Shown: positions 56,605 to 64,000 of the stretch, one piece after another | Position numbering within the stretch: position 1 is the first letter of the stretch | Layout: the number at the start of each line of letters is the position of its first letter | Made by a program: the position numbers and the translations under genes | The notes under the pieces: model-generated | Told to the model about the DNA's origin: nothing | The model's database searches: none | Seen by the model: the letters and a program-made list of their open reading frames with translations, nothing else | Origin: Mimachlamys varia | Taxonomy: Eukaryota; Mollusca; Bivalvia; Pectinida; Pectinidae | Direction of reading: 5' to 3' | Assembly (NCBI GenBank): GCA_947623455.1 | Contig: OX392528.1 | Span: 1,254,001-1,318,000, forward strand | DNA length: 64,000 bases

Positions 56605-59600
56605 TCATCAGGAATATCTACCACCATCAGGGATATCTACCACCATTAGGAATATCTACCACCATCGGGAATATCTACCATCATCAGGGATATATACCAC
56701 CATCAGGTATATCTACCACCACGAGGGATATCTACCATCATGAGGAATATCTACCACCATTAGGAATATCTACCACCATCGGGAATATCTACCATCATCA
56801 GGGATATATACCACCATCAGGTATATCTACCACCACGAGGGATATCTACCATCATGAGGAATATCTACCACCATCAGGAATATCTACCACCATCAGGAAT
56901 ATCTACCACCATCAGGAATATCTACCACCATCAGGAATATCTACCACCATGAGGGATATCTACCAACATGAGGAATATCTACCACCATCAGGAATATATA
57001 CCATCATGAGGAATATCTACCACCATCAGGAATATTTACCACCATCAAGAATATCTACCACCATCAGGAATATCTACCACCATCAGGAATATCTACCACC
57101 ATCAGGAATATCTACCACCATCAGGAATATACACCACCACGAGGGGTATCTACCACCATCAGGTATATCTACCACCATCAGGAATATCTACCACCATCAG
57201 GGATATCTACCACCATTTGGAATGTCTACCATCATCAGGAATATATACCACTATTTGGAATGTCTACCATCATCAGGAATATCTACCATCATCAGGAATA
57301 TCTACCACCATCAGGGATATCTACCACCATTTGGAATGTCTACCATCATCAGGAATATCTACCACCATCAGGAATATCTACCACAATCAGGAATATCTAC
57401 CACCATCAGGGATATCTACCACCATCAGGGATATCTACCACCATCAGGAATATCTACCACTATCAGGAATATCTACCACCATTAGGGATATCTACCATCA
57501 TCAGGAATATCTACCACCATCAGGAATATCTACCACCATTAGGGATATCTACCATCATCAGGAATATCTACCACCACCTGGGATATCTACCACCATCAGG
57601 AATATATACCACCATTAGGGATATCTACCATCATCAGGAATATCTACCACCACCAGGGATATCTACCATCATGAGGAATATCTACCACCATTAGGAATAT
57701 CTACCACCATCAGGTATATCTACCACCATCGGGGATTTCTACCATCATGAGGAATATCTACCATCATTAGGTATATCTACCACCATCAGGAATATCTACC
57801 ACCATCAGGAATATCTACCACCATCAGATATATCTACCACCATCGGGGATTTCTACCATCATGAGGAATTTCTACCATCATCAGGAATATCTACCATCAT
57901 CAGGAATATCTACCACCATCAGGAATATCTACCACCATCAGGAATATTAACCACCATCAGGAATATCTACCACTATTAGGGATATCTACCACCATCAGGG
58001 ATATCTACAATCATCAGGAATATCTACCACCATCAGGAATATCTACCACCATTAGGGATATCTACCATCATCAGGAATATCTACCACCATCAGGAATATC
58101 TACCACCATTAGGGATATCTACCATCATCAGGAATATCTACCACCACCTGGGATATCTACCACCATCAGGAATATATACCACCATCAGGTATATCTACCA
58201 CCATCAGGAATATCTACCACCATCAGGTATATCTACCACCATCAGGAATATCTACCACCATCAGGAATATCTACCATCATCAGGAATATCTACCACCATC
58301 AGGAATATCTACCACCATCAGGAATATCTACCACCATCAGGTATATCTACCACCATCAGGAATATCTACCACCATCAGGTATATCTACCACCATCAGGAA
58401 TATCTACCACTATCAGGAATATATACCACCATTAGGGATATCTACCATCATCAGGAATATCTACCACCATCAGGAATATCTACCACCATTAGGGATATCT
58501 ACCATCATCAGGAATATCTACCACCACCTGGGATATCTACCACCATCAGGAATATATACCACCATTAGGGATATCTACCATCATCAGGAATATCTACCAC
58601 CATCAGGGATATCTACCACCATTTGGAATGTCTACCATCATCAGGAATATATACCACCATTAGGGATATCTACCATCATCAGGAATATCTACCATCATCA
58701 GGAATATCTACCACCATCAGGGATATCTACCACCATTTGGAATGTCTACCATCATCAGGAATATCTACCACCATCAGGAATATCTACCACAATCAGGAAT
58801 ATCTACCACCATCAGGGATATCTACCACCATCAGGGATATCTACCACCATTTGGAATGTCTACCATCATCAGGAATATCTACCACCATTTGGAATGTCTA
58901 CCATCATCAGGAATATCTACCACCATCAGTAATATCTACCACCATCAGGAATATTAACCACCATCAGGAATATCTACCACTATTAGGGATATCTACCACC
59001 ATCAGGGATATCTACAATCATCAGGAATATCTACCACCATCAGGAATATCTACCACCATTAGGGATATCTACCATCATCAGGAATATCTACCACCATCAG
59101 GAATATCTACCACCATTAGGGATATCTACCATCATCAGGAATATCTACCACCACCTGGGATATCTACCACCATCAGGAATATATACCACCATCAGGTATA
59201 TCTACCACCATCAGGAATATCTACCACCATCAGGTATATCTACCACCATCAGGAATATCTACCACCATCAGGAATATCTACCATCATCAGGAATATCTAC
59301 CACCATCAGGAATATCTACCACCATCAGGAATATCTACCACCATCAGGTATATCTACCACCATCAGGAATATCTACCACCATCAGGTATATCTACCACCA
59401 TCAGGAATATCTACCACTATCAGGAATATATACCACCATTAGGGATATCTACCATCATCAGGAATATCTACCACCATCAGGAATATCTACCACCATTAGG
59501 GATATCTACCATCATCAGGAATATCTACCACCACCTGGGATATCTACCACCATCAGGAATATATACCACCATTAGGGATATCTACCATCATCAGGAATAT

Positions 59601-59900
59601 CTACCACCATCAGGGATATCTACCACCATTTGGAATGTCTACCATCATCAGGAATATATACCACCATTAGGGATATCTACCATCATCAGGAATATCTACC
59701 ACCATCAGGGATATCTACCACCATTTGGAATGTCTACCATCATCAGGAATATATACCACCATCAGGAATATCTACCACCATTAGGGATATCTACCATCAT
59801 CAGGAATATCTACCACCATCAGGAATATATACCACTATCAGGGATATCTACCACCATTTGGAATGTCTACCATCATCAGGATATTGACCACCATCAGAAT
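56605..59900. repeat. 19-bp minisatellite, about 173 copies, open in all three forward frames
   Basis: The basic unit is CAGGAATATCTACCACCAT (19 bp). Because 19 is not a multiple of 3 and the consensus contains no forward stop at any phase, all three frames read the same 19-residue cycle (RNIYHHQEYLPPSGISTTI) at different offsets. Open frames of 297 and 454 codons result. Variants include CATTTGGAATGTC, CACCTGGGATATC and AATATTAACC. AATATTAACC recurs at 57947 and 58954, 1007 bp or exactly 53 units apart, and the surrounding variant order is shared. No flanking exon, signal peptide or start context supports a gene. Confidence 0.95.
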
Positions 59901-61815
59901 GATCCACCACCACAGCACTTATTTATACCTCAAGTCATTATCAACCTGATTATCATCTTACTGCATAAGTTTACGTGTAAAGTTTGATTTATTAGAGTAC
60001 TGCCTGAAGTAGCGGACATATATTCGTAGAACTTCCTGTACATCACTCCGAGGAAACACTTATATGAACGTAACATTAAGCATTTACATTTGTCTACATT
60101 GATTTATCTGATGTTATATAGTGTATGTCAAGTTTGGGGTCTTCCTGAAATGCCACCTGAAGGCACTAAATAAACATTCCAATCTGCTACATGACGGTAG
60201 ATTATATGATAATAAACTCTGGACGGTCAGCCAGAGCCGAACGGTGCAGGGAGTGGTCGTGTTTTTTTAATTCGGGAACTTTGAATAGGATTTCCTTATT
60301 TACGAACGATGGACTATATGAGGACGATGTGGCTTGTAAATCATTCTGTCTTTAAAACATGTGTCTTATTAGAAAAACAAATAAATAGTTAATTAAGGCG
60401 TATTTGTCTTTCACGTTGCATATAAATTAGGCGTGACCTCCTCACAGGCAGTAATGTGATTCACGTTTTATAGCGCTATACTTTAATACTAATAATGATA
60501 GTAAGATGATATTATATACCTCTTCACCACAACCAAGTTCGTGGATCGTCTCAAAGTGGGTCACAAATTATTACCCGGCTTTCTCGACTGACTGCCTAGG
60601 AAGCATAGAAACGGTGCAGATATTTCTGCGCTCACAGCTAGCAATATAAAATTCTGGAACTTCCCAATTTTTTCTTCTTTTTCAGATTAGCAGACTGGAG
60701 CAAGTAACTTGCTCAATGAAATAACACTGTGCCATGCCGTGTCTTGAACCAACAACACGAGCTCAGCGTCCTGCCACTAGATTACCGTACCTCCTACGGA
60801 CGGGGTGATGATACTTCGATGAGTTTATTAGGATGTATTCTTCTGAGGTTTCAGTCACGTTCAAGTCTCGTTTTAATCTCATTTAAACATTTTACATTAT
60901 ATTGAATAATTTTGATCAATTTTGATAATGTATATGCATTTGAAAATTGTGTAAAAAATATAGGTGCCTGTTGCTTGTAGAACTGTTTTTACATGATGTT
61001 AAAGAAATTACCAATTTGTCAATTGGCGGCCATTTTGAAAATGCGTATTTTTGTGTAAATTTCGCACTTTTCTAAAGGCCGAAATTCACCTTTTGATGCT
61101 GGAATGATCATAGCAAGCTAATTTTTACTGTTCAACTTTATAATGTTTAATATTATAGAAATATTATGCAACAAAGTGGAAAATTATATACTTTTTGTAT
61201 TTTTTAGTGTATCTGGAGCACTTTTTATTTTTGAACCCGAAATTGTGAAAAATAATAGAAATAGGAACGGGACAAAAATGAAGCACGCGAACCCCCCTTT
61301 TTTATTGCGGTTTTAGACAGAGAAATCCATTTTCTTTTCATATGGCACATATTAAAAAAGTTTAATTGCTGAACTTTTGTTATTTAGTGTTAAATCTGTA
61401 AAAATGGTAAAAAAAATGATAATAAGTGTAGGGGTAACTAAAATCGCTTTCCCAAGTTTAAATATTAAGTTACAGAAATTTTACTTCCATAACTTAAAAG
61501 GAAATAGTATTTTTGTGATATCTGCAAACATTCATGCATTTTTATGACAGATTCGGAAGATAGTGTATGAAGATGTCCTGCAATTGGTCAAAGCTGCAAA
61601 ATTCACTCAAAACCACTTATTATGTCATATTGGTATCTTTGACCGATCAGAGCACAAACACGAGCACGCTGACATATCATTATCTTTGCATTTTCAGCAA
61701 TGCCATGAACTCCGTTTTCCAAAAATGTATATTTAAAAAAAAATTTAATACAGGAACATTGCAATTGGTCTTATTAGACTGACAACACCTAGCGGAATCC
61801 GTCATTCCACCCCTT
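59901..61815. other. intergenic, no gene recognised
   Basis: Unique AT-rich sequence. From about 60890 to 61560 it is very AT-rich with short homopolymers; AATTGGCGGCCATTTTGAAA lies at 61020. The frame 61567-61782 has no motif. Confidence 0.5.
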
Positions 61816-61821
61816 AATGTT

Positions 61822-62318
61822 GAGGGTCAAGTGAGTATTAACGTATCCACCAGGGTACAGAGGGCCAAGTGAGTATTATCATATCCACCAGGGTACAGAG
61901 GGTCAAGTGTGTATTATCGTATCCACCAGGGTACAGAGGGCCAAGTGTGTATTATCGTATCCACCAGGGTACAGAGGGTCAAGTGAGTATTAACGTATCC
62001 ACCAGGGTACAGAGGGTCAAGTGAGTATTAACGTATCCACCAGGGTACAGAGGGCCAAGTGTGTATTATCGTATCCACCAGGGTACAGAGGGTCAAGTGA
62101 GTATTATCATATCCACCAGGGTACAGAGGGTCAAGTGAGTATTAACGTATCCACCAGGCTACAGAGGGCCAAATGAGTATTAAAGTATCCACCAGGGTAC
62201 AGAGGGTCAAGTGTGTATTATCGTATCCACCAGGGTACAGAGAATCAAGTGAGTATTAACGTATCCACAAAGGGTACAGAGAATCAAGTGAGTATTAACG
62301 TATCCACCAAGGTACAGG
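61822..62318. repeat. 38-bp minisatellite, about 13 copies
   Basis: The unit is 38 bp: GAGGGTCAAGTGAGTATTA, then ACGTATCCACCAGGGTACA. Alternating variants are GGGCCAAGTGTG, TATTATCG and TATTATCA. The last two or three units carry AGAATCAAG and an extra A. Confidence 0.95.
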
Positions 62319-62379
62319 GGAGGACGCTCAACCAAAGGCCAAAAGTGAGCCAGTCTCAAGCGAGACATTAGGAAAACAG

Positions 62380-62465
62380 CAGCACCTCGAGAGAAAGTAT
62401 AATATCCAAAATCCAGTCGCCCCTCAAGAGCATGCAATGGGGGCAGCAGGTACGATTCACTGATG
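62380..62465 (-). repeat. interspersed repeat B, second piece
   Basis: CCAGTCGCCCCTCAAGAGCA, TGCAATGGGGGCAGCAGGTA and CGATTC parallel the 33615-33662 segment. Same class, unknown type. Confidence 0.5.
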
Positions 62466-64000
62466 GTGACTGATGGACAGTACAAACTCATCGATATTGA
62501 TACCACACAATGTCCACCCGGGGTTTCATCTGCCTGTACATACCGGGCCATGTAGTGTACGTTTAACTGTCAGAATCTGTCACAGACATCGTGATAGTCC
62601 TAGTTTGGGAACGAATACGCAAAGGTTTGATCTGTGTAGCTACTTTTGTGGCAAACGTGTCGTGGTAAGTTTACGGCTTGATTGTTTACGCACCACGATG
62701 TTTATCGTATCTGACGTGGAAAACCTTACTTTACCGGATATCTTTCGATTGAAGTGCGGGTACATGTTTGGTTTTTTGTCTGTTGATATTTCACGTTAAT
62801 GTTAATATTTATTTACGATGATATGAATACAAATCACTATTTTCTTCTTGTAACAAGTAAAACCTAAGACTAGCCTTGGCGCATCACCATTGCTGTTAAC
62901 GTATACACCTATCATGTGATCGCGGTCTGCTCGTTTGTTTGTCTGTCCTTCTGTACCGGCTGTCTCAGTCTCTATATAATTAGCATCAATCAGCTACACA
63001 TATCAGTACTAATGTAAAAGTGGGTAAGATGATGAATTGGCTCTGTGATGTCTTATGTTAAATTCATGTCATATTACAGGCTTGACTGACTAATGTCAAA
63101 CATAGTGTCCATCTCTATTTCATTATGTTTCAGCCTACAAAACGATCCTTTATAAATCATTGGCAAGCCGTTCTAAACGTATAAATGTTAGAAATCCCCG
63201 ACGTGACAAACCCTGTTGAAGGATAGGGTCAGTGTTTTTGTACAACTGCATTTTCTCGACATTCTGCTTCGCCAAGATATATAGGGAATATGTCAAGAAT
63301 GCACATTCTTTATCTGACTATGAAATATGTATACATACGTCTTTAAGGTTTTATCGCCTTACTTACAGCACCAAATAGCACTTGCTTGTATTACTTTAGA
63401 AGAAACAATATCGGAAGGTAAAATGAGCAGACATATATAAAAGCAGCATGTCAGTATTTGCAAACAGAAAATATTTCCCTCTGATAGATATTGTGATGTT
63501 TGCTTTTATTTCCCTTGTCGTCAAGAACATCGTAACACTAGAGGATTCAGTGGCAAACGGAAGACTTATGACTTTACTGGTGTGCGGGGATAGCGTTTCA
63601 TCATAGCAGGTGAAGCGAGAGGACTTGGACACGAATAAGTGATATTCTACTGACTCATAGATGTCCGCTGCCTGATGCTGAAGGTTTACCCGAGCTGACA
63701 GAATGACGGTAGCCACGCTGCCTTGTGGTCAAAGGTTACCCTATCTGACATAATGGTGGTAGCCAGTTGCGTATTTCTTGCCATAATGATTTAGCACGGC
63801 AGCTATTTGGATACGGTGGACTCGAGGATGATGGAAGATGTGACTTTAAGTGATCTAAACTTACAGGACATGACAGGGGCAAGTGTGTAAGCGTTTACGT
63901 CATGAGACATGACAATCAGAGTAAACTGTCTGCCTTGGTGACCCGTGCTCTGTACACACAAAATGTAATGAAGGCAGAACAGAATGTGACAAGCGTCCCC
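62466..64000. other. intergenic, nothing recognised
   Basis: Open frames at 62473-62799 (plus, 108 codons) and 63396-63716 (minus, 106 codons) show no known domain or convincing splice context. A local duplication near 63702-63760 repeats TGACGGTAGCCACGCTGCC as a diverged TGGTGGTAGCCAGTTGC. An exon of a further gene is possible but unsupported. Confidence 0.45.

Noticed and set aside
58623..59987. 454-codon frame as a real repeat protein
   Set aside because: All three forward frames are similarly open for trivial reasons of period and composition, and there is no flanking exon, signal or conserved domain.
62473..62799. 108-codon plus frame as a gene
   Set aside because: No domain, overlaps repeat B on the other strand, and no splice sites of note. 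Left as unassigned intergenic.

Overview
The window is eukaryotic nuclear DNA, most likely from a marine invertebrate and probably a bivalve mollusc. It has one intron-rich gene with GT-AG introns, many 5'-truncated or nested transposable-element pieces, and an unusually high density of minisatellites. The species assignment is inference from general repeat style; nothing in the sequence proves it.

The one host gene that can be fully reconstructed is on the + strand, with 13 coding exons from 8837 to 43979. Spliced, they give 1098 nt (365 residues plus stop) in one unbroken frame. The product is a fold-type II PLP enzyme of the cysteine synthase / O-acetylserine sulfhydrylase family with a putative mitochondrial presequence. 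Its introns hold most of the other sequence: a 1.73-kb TIR element in intron 1, reverse-transcriptase debris in introns 2, 5 and 8, 38-bp and 63-bp minisatellites in intron 5, a 13.7-kb array of a 25/26-bp unit in intron 7, a CR1/L2-like LINE and a Helitron-like repeat in intron 8, and a 39-bp minisatellite with a duplicated flank in intron 9.

Upstream (2401-7279) is a nearly intact Ty1/copia retrotransposon with identical 173-bp LTRs and a 5-bp target duplication. It is inserted in a 43-bp minisatellite (2261-2400 and 7280-7915), and its gag frame is broken at an A7 run. Downstream of the gene (44-64 kb) no host gene was recognised. That part contains repeated fragments of one reverse-transcriptase element (Penelope-like or related), a 259-bp MITE nested in one fragment, a second TIR element hosting another fragment, and arrays of 72-, 25-, 33-, 39-, 19- and 38-bp units.

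The most unusual features are the giant intronic array, whose unit carries a TAG|GTAAC splice-donor-like core and one CpG that varies mainly as CG/CA, and the 3.3-kb 19-bp array at 56.6-59.9 kb, which is largely open in all three forward frames. No tRNA, rRNA, CRISPR array or prokaryote-type operon is present. All coordinates, identities and repeat periods were worked out by eye; copy numbers are length divided by period.
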